From contig OX637362.1 in assembly GCA_951799405.1 (NCBI GenBank), positions 13,750,493 to 13,814,492 on the forward strand: 64,000 nucleotides of DNA, written 5' to 3'. The stretch comes from Agapetus fuscipes (Eukaryota; Arthropoda; Insecta; Trichoptera; Glossosomatidae). Below are positions 54,776-64,000 of the stretch, piece after piece. A program made the translations under genes and the position numbers. Each line of letters opens with the position of its first letter. The stretch's first letter is position 1. The notes under the pieces were generated by a model that worked only from the letters and a program-made list of their open reading frames with translations, was not told where the DNA came from and ran no database searches.

Positions 54776-55112
54776 CTGTAACTCTGTTGCCATTCCGCTA
54801 GGGGTGGCCAGAGCCTCTGCAGAGTTGCCTCCATTTTTTCCTATCCTGACATACCTCTTTCAATTCCTTCATATCCATCACCTTTTTCATGCATTTTCTT
54901 CTTTTACGCTCACTTTGTATATCCCATTCTTTCATAATCTCCTCAATCTGATCACTCCATACTTTTCTCGGTCGTCCCTTCCCTCTTTTTCCTTTCACAC
55001 TTTCTTTGTATACATACTTTGTCAGTCTATCATCTTTCATTCTTTCCATATGCCCAAACCATCTCATCACATTCTTTTGTACTTTAACTTTCACATCCTC
55101 TTTCAAATTACA
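54776..55112 (-). mobile_element. LINE family related to A and B, 5'-truncated
   Basis: The minus-strand ORF 55106-54798 has RWFGHMERMKDDRLTKYVY, KGRPRKVWSDQ and RRKCMKKVMDM and ends RQLCRGSGHP, a parallel of the LINE B end (RRICGGTGHP). The tail is a repeat of AGTTAC read on the minus strand. It is a third subfamily of the same lineage. Confidence 0.75.
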
Positions 55113-56035
55113 TTCTTTTTTTTTACATTACATTCTTTTACTTTACATTACATTTTTCAAATAACATTATTTTTTCAGCCAGTGGGTCAATATGCCAATG
55201 AAAATAACAACACAAATTTACCGCCGCATTCAACAACCATACGATCACTTCGTTAAAGCCTAACTATATAGCACTTAAAATGCCTTTTATTAATACGTAT
55301 GGTGCCCGAATTAGCCCCTGTGAGGGCTTTGGTGCAGAGAAAAGCTCAGACCCCCCTCCCTCCCTAAAATTTACTCCCTCTAAAAACCCCTCAGCATTTT
55401 TCTTCACAACGCAAAATATACACTTAAGAGAATATTAATTGAATGGTTGAATAAAAAAAAGGCACGAAATCGTTAAGAAGTGGCACATACAGTGCTACTA
55501 GAGACTATGCTTGAAATTTTCGGGGTCCCATTAAGGCCCCAAAAGGTTCCACGTAAGAAACCTTTACTCTTAATTTACCGTGTCTTTGACTGTACGAAAT
55601 GTAGCTTTTTGAATCAGAAATGTCCAAAATCAGTACACAAGTCCTTGGGGCCCTGGTTCGGTAGCACCACTCGATCGACCGCCCTTAATTCGGGCCTGCT
55701 TAAGCAATACTAATCTAAGCGCTAGTGAAGCACAAGGTAAGCGTTAGTAGGATTAGTCACAGAGTATATTATAGTGATAGAGTGGTAAATATGTCTGTTT
55801 AATGGGAAATCCCTCACAACACCTTTTTTAATCACTAAAAACGTTTTGTTCATTTAAGCAAATGTTCTTAAATAATTAAATAGCTATCCAGGTACTCTAA
55901 TCAAATATGATAAATTTACTAGCCAATTTGATAAATTACAATCTATGATGCTTGAGGTATGCATGTACTTACTCACAATAAGCGATCAGAAAAATTAGAG
56001 ATGGAATGGATATCCGTATCCAAAATTATCGGATA
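55113..56035. other. AT-rich spacer without recognised gene
   Basis: A repeated ACATTACATTCTTTTACTT stretch follows the truncated LINE. The rest, including a 77-codon plus frame at 55480-55713, has no recognisable domain. Confidence 0.4.
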
Positions 56036-56039
56036 TCAG

Positions 56040-56800
56040 AAATAGTTTGGTATGCGACTGACCACCCATACTGTAAAAAATAGTTCACTTTGCCAATGTC
56101 ACCCCTGTTTCAGAGAAGGTCGGCAAGAGTAGCAGGGATTACGTTCATTTGAGATAGGGTTTTTATATTGTAGGTCTACATGCGGCATGTGTTAGTGCGA
56201 ACTTATACATGTCTACTTGTGGGAATGTGTTTAATGTGAATCTTAAATGATATATATCTTTGCAGCTTAGATTTAAAAAAATAGAGATTTTTTTTTTTAG
56301 ATTTTAGATAATAAAAATTACTAATGTTCTCTCTATCTATAATCTAAGCTGCAACGATATATTAACATTTAAGGCTTATATTAAATGCATGCCCACAGAC
56401 AGGCACATGTAGGTTCACGCCTAAACATTCTGCATGTGTGCTTATATAAACAAAACTTCAAATGAACATAAACCTTGCAACCCCTGCCGTCTTTACCTGA
56501 AATCGTGGTTGCATTGGCCAAAGTGAACGAACTTTTACAGCACGTGGGGTCAGCCTCATACCAACCTATCAGTCAAGGAGTATGTTAAATTATTTTATCA
56601 TGATCCTTGACTTTTAGATTGGTATGAGGTTTACCACATGTACTGTAAAAAAAATGGTTCACTTTGCCAATGTCACTCCTGTTCCCAAGGTCGGCAAGAG
56701 TTCGAGGGCTTATGTTCACTTGAGATTGGGGTTGTGTGTTGTAAGTCCACACGCAGCATGTGTAAGCGCAAACTTATACGTGTCTGCTTATGGGATTTTT
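56040..56800. repeat. Three LINE A 3' tails in alternating orientation
   Basis: Copies are at about 56040-56275 (+), 56335-56580 (-) and 56605-56795 (+). Each shows the TTCACTTTGCCAATGTCAC block or its complement and the CAGCATGTGTAAG-type segment. The second is the most diverged. Confidence 0.7.
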
Positions 56801-57112
56801 TTTTTTAAGAAATCCTGTGCGGGAGACACCCTAGATTCTAGAGACTCTAGGGGTCTATAACATTTGTTGTAGTGCCGCAGAGGTGTACGAGCTTGGTCGT
56901 CGCTACAAAGCGCCAATACTCAAGCAAGACCCAGTTGCTGTAAGGCTGGATGGACCTTTGGCGACCGGTCATTGGTAAAGGTTTATGAATTTTTCAACCC
57001 AGCGAAGAGCAAATTTGAAAATATAAATGGTATATTTTTTGTGCTCCTCCGGGATTCGAACCCACAACCTTCCCAGAGTCCACAGTGTTACCACTGAGCT
57101 ACAGACCGGTCA
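56800..57112 (-). mobile_element. SINE 2, full-length
   Basis: The left end is a T-run followed by AAGAAATCCTGTGCGGGAGA. Then come CTTGGTCGTCGCTACAAAGC, CAAGCAAGACCCAGTTGC and GACCGGTCATTGGTAAAGG, and at the right the tRNA-like head (GGGATTCGAACCCACAACC ... CCACTGAGCTACAGACCGG). It is nearly the same as 59945-60290. Confidence 0.75.
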
Positions 57113-57577
57113 ATGGAATGGGAATGCATTGAATATGAATTTTAAATGTTAAATATCTTTGCAACTTATATAAAAGATTGCTGATACGCATTCGTATCCA
57201 TATCCGAAATCTAATATCCATAACAGCCCTAATAAAGATAATGATTCGTAAAATAGGAAATCTCTCTAAAATATTGAAATGAACCAGCGTCATTTGTCAT
57301 ACGTGGCCTTAAAGTAAGCAGTAACATGTAGAACAAAATAAATATTAAACGTGATTAAGCATTGTAGTTGGAAACTGATTTTAGTCAAAAATACCTTCGA
57401 AATAGACTCGAAACGGATTTTTTGGAAATTTGACTTTTTTTGTCGGACATGTCTATAATATTGTGATTAAGATCCTTCGCACAGTCTATAACAAATTTCA
57501 GTTGTCTTTCTTGCTAGACCGACATCTGTTTAATTGTGTACAAACAACATAGTGAAGTATTTTCTTCAACGATAAAA

Positions 57578-59709
57578 ATGAAAAATCTTAATATAAATAT
57601 TAAGAGTGCTTACACAAATAGTGCATCGATAGTTTTCAAACCGTTTTACAATGCTTACTCTTGTTTAGGGTTGCGTAATGTAATTTTCCAAAACGATAAT
57701 AATATTATTTCACGAGCACATTTCTACCATCGTTCCATCGCTTATATTTGGATATTTGTTATACTGTATTTCAACTACAAATTAACAAAAGGATTCTCCA
57801 AAGAGGGAACAAGCATAACAATTGATATCGTTGCAATTTTTACGTTTTTGCCAAATCAAACCATCCTGCTCAGTGGTTTAACTGTACTAATTGTGGGATT
57901 GCTATCCACTAAACAACAAATAAAGTTATTTGAAAATTTTTGTCAGTTGGACGTGATTCTATCGTTCAACTGTTCGAAAAAATTTAAGAAGTTGAGAAAC
58001 AAAATTAGCGTGTATCATTTGATCGATGTCGTTTTTTACATTTCGATTTTCATTTCGATTGTCGCACAGAGTGATGGCTTTAATGTGATGATGCTTTGCT
58101 TTTTTCTGTCTTCGTTGATCTCGTCGCTTCGGAATTTGAGTTTTTGTGCGGAAATGGAAGTATTGGTGTTGTATTGTGATCACATAACGGCAGAGCTGCG
58201 TCATTTGAATAACATGGTGGCAGGTAATGGGGATTTGAAGCAGGAGCATGTGAAATGCAGGAAGATTGAAGTGGTCACTGTTGCAGTCAGTAAAGCCGTG
58301 GACAGCATACAGATATCTACGTCCATCTTTAGTTTCCCTGTGCGTAAAAAAATATTAAAATATTGAAACTTTATTCTATTACTTCGATAGCTCAGTTGGT
58401 AGAGTGCTTGCATTCATAGGCGTACCCAGGAAGAGCAAAATTGACCTAAATAATCCAAAATTGTCATTAAATTGTATTGCAATTACTAAAATTACCATTA
58501 TTCGATAATTTCTTGCCCCTCCCCTTGATGAAATTGCGTGCCTACCCCCCTCCGCCGCGCCGTCGACGATATATTTTGGTAACGACAATCTTCAATTTTC
58601 CAAAACCTGCCCCCCCCCCCTAAATTTGATCCTGGGTACGCCCATGCTTGCATGCAGAAAACTCGTATACGAATCCCACCAAGGGTGTCTATAATCTCTT
58701 TAACTTAAATCTTAGTTGCAAAGATATATTAACATATAAAAATTAATATTAAATGCATGCCCACAAACAGACACGTGTAGATTCGCGCTTACAAATGCTG
58801 AATGTGTTGCGTAAATCCAAAACCTGAAATGAACATAAGCCCTGTAACTTTTGCCAACCTTCTCTAAAACATTGGCAAAGTGAACCATTTTGTACAGCAT
58901 GGGTATTCAGACTCATACCAACCTTTAAGTCAAGGGATCAAGTTGTATATTTGATTAATATATTATTATTATTTAGTTTAACAAATTCAATCTTTTAAAA
59001 ATGATATGAGTCCGTTTACAAAAAAAAACCCGTTGTTTTTCAAAATATGTTTCTTATACTTTATGGCCTTAATAAAAAATTGAAATGAATGAAACGGTTT
59101 TTTTTATATTATCTCGAAAACTGTTCACATTAGCTGAAATATTATCCATAGACTTACTAGATCAGGGGTGCCCATACTTTTTCCTGAGGATATCGACTTC
59201 GGAAAAAATTATGAATAGGAGATCGACATTTTACTGAACTGTTTAGCCCAGGGTGTCCAATTTTTATTTGTTATACTTTTGCCCATAATAATTCTGTTGA
59301 CAGGGGGGGGGGGGGGGGGGTGACAAAAATAAACGATCACTGAAATTTTTCGATATCCTCGGCGATCGACTTTAAAAATCTTCGCGATCGACCGTTTGGG
59401 CACTTCTGTACTAGAAAATAGACATTGTATCATTCTATAATAATGAAGAACAAAAATATTTCCAAAATATGAAACAATATAATTAAAACAAAAATTTTTG
59501 AAAAAAAACGAGTTTTTTTTAATATGTATATATAGTTAAGTTTAAGTTAGAATTAGATGTATACTATATATTTTTTAAAACAACGGGATTTTTTTTTGTG
59601 AACACAGCCTTAATGTTATTTATTTTTCTTTCGCTTACAGTTCCTAGCGTCAGCAATCCAATGCTTTTCCATTATTGTCATGAGCTTCAAAATCCTGTTC
59701 CAAGACAAG
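57578..59709 (+). CDS. Gustatory receptor, first two exons (locus 7)
   Basis: This is the N-terminal part of a gustatory receptor of the group of loci 2 and 3, transcribed opposite to them. Exon 1 is 57578-58339 (254 codons) from ATG MKNLNINIKS; it contains SIVFKPFYNAYSCLGLRN, STKQQIKLFENFCQLDVIL and KIEVVTVAVSKAVDSIQIS and ends FSFPV at the donor GTGCGT. Exon 2 is 59641-59709 (69 nt) after acceptor CGCTTACAG: FLASAIQCFSIIVMSFK, donor GTAAGA. No exon 3 or 4 is visible before the long LINE B copy that fills the right end. The rest of the gene lies beyond the window or has been lost. The non-consensus +4 of the first donor (GTGCGT) is weak but usable. Confidence 0.8.
58380..58690 (+). mobile_element. 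SINE 1 head split by a 232-bp hAT-type MITE
   Basis: The SINE head starts TCGATAGCTCAGTTGGTAGA. At 58415-58646 an element with inverted ends CATAGGCGTACCCAGGA and (right, reversed) CATGGGCGTACCCAGGA is inserted, flanked by CTTGCATT and CTTGCATG (8 bp, one mismatch). The SINE then resumes to about 58690. The 8-bp duplication suggests hAT. It lies in intron 1 of locus 7. Confidence 0.72.
58700..58935 (-). repeat. LINE A 3' tail in intron 1 of locus 7
   Basis: Minus orientation: AATCTTAGTTGCAAAGATAT at the left, and CATACCAACCTTTAAGTCAA at the right, with a deletion in the central block. Confidence 0.65.
59163..59408. mobile_element. hAT-type MITE
   Basis: The ends are CAGGGGTGCCCATAC and, in reverse, CAGAAGTGCCCAAAC. 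Flanks TACTAGAT (59155-59162) and TACTAGAA (59409-59416) match at 7 of 8 bases. The interior contains a G-run (59305-59320) and the GATCGAC motifs also seen in its relative at 7902-8103. It sits inside an older AT-rich repeat related to 310-769. Confidence 0.7.
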
Positions 59710-59944
59710 GTAAGACAAATCGAGCCCTAGACCCTCACGGCTATAAAGACATTAGTGATTTCTGAGCCTCCTTTGCTTTGTGTAAACACTTGGGAAAGTG
59801 TAGCTTCACGGGAGGGCCTTCTGCCACTCGCATCTCACATAACGTTTTGCATGCGAGTCCTGTGACACATCCCCGGATGGGATGGATATACAGGGCGTGG
59901 GTCAGTGGAGGGGAGACTGACCCTGAGAGAAGGTGTACTGTTAT

Positions 59945-60295
59945 GATTTTAGTTGGGTTTTTTTTTTTTTTTTTTAAGAAATCCTGTGCGGGAGACTCCC
60001 TAGATTCTAAAGACTCTAGGGGTCTATGACACTTGTTGTAGTGCCGCAGAGGTGTACGAGCTTGGTCGTCGCTACAAAGCGCCAATACTCAAGCAAGACC
60101 CAGTTGCTGTAAGGCTGGATGGACCTTTGGTGACCGGTCATTGGTAAAGGTTTATGAATTTTTCAACCCAGCGAAGAGCACATTCGAAATATAAATGGTA
60201 TATTTTTGTGCTCCGCCGGGATCCGAATCCACAACCTTCCATTTACGAGTCCGAAGTGTTGCCACTACGGACTACGGACCGGTCCAAGATGCCAA
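59945..60295 (-). mobile_element. SINE 2, full-length, after exon 2 of locus 7
   Basis: It has the T-run and AAGAAATCCTGTGCGGGAGA at the left and the tRNA-like head (GGATCCGAATCCACAACC to CGGACTACGGACCGG) at the right. It is in minus orientation. Confidence 0.75.
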
Positions 60296-61079
60296 CGACA
60301 CGCGGTGTACCTGAGCGGTTACCCATCCAAGCACTGACCACGCCCAATGTTTAACTTCGGTGATCTATGGGAACCGGTGCTTTCAACATGGCTAACGTCG
60401 TTGACGTCTTTTACTTAAAATGCAATTTACTTGTCATGATTTATTTGTCGGTTATGTCGGTTTACAATGAACTGATTTCTAGCTCTTGTTTATCGACTTA
60501 ACGGCTCAATGTTATAATCGAATCTGGTCTCTCACACAATTGCGGTCCAAATATATAGCGTCTAAACCAGTGATTCCAAAGTGGTCGATATCGACCCCTG
60601 AGGGTCTACAGGATACCCTATGGGGTCTACATCGACGTGACATCAAAATGGGGGTCTACAAGTCGTCAAAGTGGGTCTACGAAAAATTATACAAGCCCGT
60701 GGCCACCCATCTATCAAATGGCGTGAAAGAACGATTTCAAGCGTCAGTATCTAGCTGTGAGAGCCTAAAAACATTAACCAATGAGAGCTTGTCCAGATGG
60801 AACGCTTAATTAACGAGCGAGGTCACTCCCGCGTAAACACTCGCGCGTTATCCAGATACTAGAGCTATATACATCCCGTCAGATGCTGGCGCGCTTTTCC
60901 TCATTCGCGCGTAAAACGCGTGCAACTCGCCGGACTCTCGACTCGCGCGTTGTGTGCGCAAGCGCCGAGCTAGTCGAGTTACTCGAGCGCCGCTCTTGCG
61001 TTCAGTGGTACGCACAGAGTATTATAGGTTTATAGAGATCCCACTGAATAAAAAAAAGGGGAATGCCCGAATCTTAGCC
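60296..61079. other. Spacer with hAT-like debris
   Basis: About 60570-60670 contains CAGTGATTCCAAAGTGGTCG followed by repeats of GGGTCTAC, which looks like the end of a hAT-family element; its partner end was not found. The remainder to 61079 has CGCG-rich patches and no gene I can support. Confidence 0.35.
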
Positions 61080-64000
61080 ACCTGTACTGTACTGTACTGT
61101 ACTGTACTGTACTGTACTGTATCCTGCCGCCGTTCCACTAGGGGTGGCCGGTACCTCCGCAGATGCGCCTCCACTTTTTTCTGTCCTTACAAACCACTTT
61201 CATTTCCTCAATATTCATCACCTTTTTCATACATACTCTTCTCTTATTTTCACTCTGCAGGTTCCATTCTTTCGCAATCTCACCTATTTGGTCTAACCAT
61301 TCTTTCCTCGGCCTTCCCCTTCCGCGCTTTCCTCTGACATTTCCTTTGTACACTTTCTTCGTTAGTCGTTCATCATCCATTCTTTCGAGATGTCCGAACC
61401 ATCTCATCGTACTTTTTTGTACTTTCATTCTCATATTCTCTTTTATACCACACTCGTTCATCACCCAATCATTACGTACTCTATCATTCAGTGTTTTTCC
61501 AGCCATTGCTCTCAGGTAAGCCATTTCAACCGTACATACTTTACTCAGCTCACATTCATTAACTGTCCACGCCTCACTTCCATACATCAATGTCGGAACC
61601 AATATACCATTGTGGACCGCCAATCTCATATTCTTCGTAAGTTTCCTATTTCTTGCAATTCTTCCAATCGTTCCCATTACACTTCTTCCTCTACTAGCAC
61701 GCTTTTCCAATTCTTTCGTCAATTTCCCATTCGACTCAAACTTGCTTCCCAGATAATCAAATTCTTTCACGACCTCCACTCTTGTTTCATTCAGTCTTAT
61801 TTCAATTTCCTCGCATTCCTCAGTCCTGTCAAACACTAATACTTTCGTCTTACTGGCATTCACTTTTAAACCGTTCTTACTAAAAGCATCATTCATTTTG
61901 GTGAGTATCATCTGGAGCTCCTCCGCTGTATCAGCCAACACTACGGCATCGTCAGCATAGAGAAGAACTCCAACATTCGTCTCACCCACTTTCACACCAT
62001 AATGAGAAATTTCTGCTTCTTTCATACAATTGTCCATGATTATGTTAAATAACCACGGACTCATTACACACCCCTGTCGTACTCCCTTGTAAACATCAAA
62101 CCATTCGCTACATTTACCATCCACTCTTACACACGCCAAACTATTTTCATAGATGGCGCGTATTCCATTCAGAAGCTTGCCGTTCACACCGTACTTTAGG
62201 AGTACTTTCCACATCATACCTCTGTCCACCGAGTCAAAAGCCTTCTCGAGATCCACAAAAGCCGTGTAGACCTTCCGACCTACAGCCAGATGTTTTTCAA
62301 CAATCTGTCTGAGAGTGAAGATCTGGTCTACACACCCTCTTCCTGGCATAAAGCCAGTCTGGATATCAGAAACCCCATGACCGGTAGACAGTCTCACTTT
62401 TTTTATGAGAACCTTACACAATACTTTACCAGCTATACTGAGAAGACTGATGGGCCTGAAATTTTGGCAGTCCTTTTTGTCACCTTTTCCTTTGTAGATA
62501 GGAACAATGACCGCCTTTTTCCAGTCCATCGGCACTTTACTCTCTTTCACACACATCTTGCACAGTTCAAACATCCATTCAACCATGCACTCCCCAGCAC
62601 ATTTGATCATCTCAGCATTCACACCATCATTCCCAGCAGCTTTTCCATTCTTCAGATCTTTTATACTTATTATCACATCCTCTTTCACAATTTCTTCATC
62701 GCTGTCATTATATTCAACATCATAATAGTCTCTTTCGCCCTGGCCATATAATTTTTTAAAATATTCATTCCATCTCTTCCTTACATCACTTTCGTCCCAC
62801 AGCAAGATTCCCTCAGCGTTTTTAATGCCTGGGGTGGTTGATCCGCGACTTTCGTTTTTATCACGTACCCAGCTCCAGAATGATTTTTTATTGGTGAGGA
62901 AATTCTGCTGCGCTCTCTCATTTTCCTTACTTTCTATTTTCATCTTACTCTCAAAGACGACGGTTTTGGCTCTTCGTTTTGCTTGCTTATATATCTCTTC
63001 TAGAGCTTGATTTTTCCTATCATTCAGCCATCTATTAAAAGCATTCTTCTTCTGTTCAATAGCTTCTCTCACTTCGTCATTCCACCATGCATCACCTCTT
63101 CTTTTACAGACCTTCGCTTCACCACAAACAGATTTCGCACATTCAATCATATTTTCTTTCATTTTTGACCACATTTTTTCAACACATCCTTCTTCTTTTG
63201 TTTTTTTTAACTCATCGTGGTTAAGTCTTTCATTCACCTCACATTTGTACTTTTCTTTTATACTTACATCATTCATTTTTTCAACTTTTATTCGCTTCAT
63301 ACTCACCAATTCCTTTTGTGCTCTTCTTTTTACATCTCCTATCATTATTCTCGAGCACAGCAAATAGTGGTCTGTGTTCAGCACAGCTCCACGGTATACT
63401 CGAGAGTCTCTTACATCCCCTCTCATTCTTTCATCCACACAGATGTAGTCAATAATTGTACGGTTGCCCGCTCTGTTCTGCCACGTATACAAATGTATAC
63501 TTTTGTGGTTGAATCAGGTATTCGACGTAAAGAGTCTATGCTCCATACATAGGCTTATTAGCGCTCTACCGTTATCATTGGCTACACCTTTACCACTCGG
63601 TCCTACCACATTTTCGCTATCATCTTGTCTCATACCTACCCATCCATTAAAATCTCCTAGTAGAATCGTTCTTTCATTCTCTTCTTTCTGTCTCATAACA
63701 ATGTTAACTTTCTCCCAGAATTCTTCTTTCACTACCCTGCATTCCGAGTCCACTGGGGCGTAGCACGCAATCAGTAGAACTTTCATCCGTCCAAATCTCA
63801 TTCTCACTAACAATATTCTCGGGGAGACTCTTTCATACTTAGTAATACAACCTTTCGCTTTTTCATCAATGATAACACCTACACCCTGTCTCTTGTATCC
63901 ATCTTTCACCCCACACCATACAAAAAATTCACCATTTACCATTTCCTTTTCTCCATCTCCTATCATTTTCGTCTCAGTCACACAAAGAACTTTTATTCCT
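61080..64000 (-). mobile_element. LINE family B, long copy running off the window
   Basis: The 3' tail is eight or more copies of TACAG (minus strand) at about 61085-61125. The coding region is open from 63513 down to 61138 and, above a TGA at 63514-63516, open again to 63981 and beyond in the same frame. Endonuclease: LLGDFNGWVG and IIDYICVDE. RT: KNGKAAGNDGVNAEMIK, FRPISLLSIAGK, FVDLEKAFDSVDRG, GVRQGCVMSPWLF and LLYADDAVVLAD. C-terminus: RWFGHLERMDDERLTKKVY and GRGRPRKEWLDQI. The TGA replaces a residue where related proteins carry tryptophan (NT-stop-FNHK). This is the best LINE B reference in the window. Confidence 0.88.

Noticed and set aside
61163..61839. Plus-strand open frames over LINE B (for example 61163-61519 and 61390-61839), with the same antisense frames at 32637 and 41678
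   Set aside because: They are antisense shadows of the LINE B coding strand; the same frames recur with every LINE B copy and show no domain.

Overview
This window is an AT-rich arthropod, most probably insect, nuclear genome segment. The coding content is a tandem array of insect-type gustatory receptor genes (seven-transmembrane 7tm_7 family). They are split by GT-AG introns and end in the family's C-terminal signature (here SYTIILIQ or SYAIIIIQ in place of TYhhhhhQF). The rest is a dense mosaic of retrotransposons, tRNA-derived SINEs and small DNA transposons. I cannot fix the insect order from the sequence.

Seven receptor loci are visible. Locus 1 (+, 1488-2008) shows only its last two exons. 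Locus 2 (-, 2610-10006), locus 3 (-, 19433-23944), locus 4 (-, 26908-31059), locus 5 (-, 43470-46416) and locus 6 (-, 47861-52319) each have four exons that join into an uninterrupted reading frame of 377-392 codons. Locus 7 (+, 57578-59709) shows only its first two exons. The architecture is constant: a long first exon of 249-264 codons ending in phase 0, a second exon of 66-69 nt in phase 0, a third of 160-163 nt ending in phase 1, and a last exon of 158-161 nt. Loci 1, 2, 3 and 7 form one sequence group. Loci 4, 5 and 6 form a second, recently duplicated group that also shares 5' and 3' flanks and an intronic SINE.

Mobile elements fill introns and spacers. From left to right the main ones are: an L2/CR1-like LINE split by a Mutator-like MITE (1-1190); a decayed 2.4-kb DNA transposon inside the third intron of locus 2 (4365-6785); a hAT-type insertion carrying an L2 fragment (10307-11075); a third LINE family (about 11795-12960); a complete Ty3/Gypsy-type LTR element with apparently identical LTRs (13601-19318); a dead copy of LINE family A (about 20270-22174); a solo LTR (27288-27646); a Harbinger-like fold-back element (29155-30004); an RTE-type LINE with an intact 1015-codon ORF (34922-38460); a Transib-type transposon (39016-42964); and a long LINE family B copy running off the right edge.

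The most striking structure is a four-level nest at 38944-43230. A tRNA-derived SINE was split by a Transib element, whose transposase is of the family homologous to the RAG1 core. Its ends start with CACAGTG, the same heptamer as V(D)J recombination signals, and it is flanked by the 5-bp duplication CGAGG. The Transib was split by LINE B, and LINE B was split by LINE A with the duplication ACATT. Other notable items are a 46-bp higher-order tandem array in intron 2 of locus 6, a 51-bp tandem duplication of the exon 3 splice-acceptor region of locus 5, an inverted duplication linking loci 1 and 3, and the recognition that a widely dispersed 270-bp repeat is the 3' tail of LINE A.
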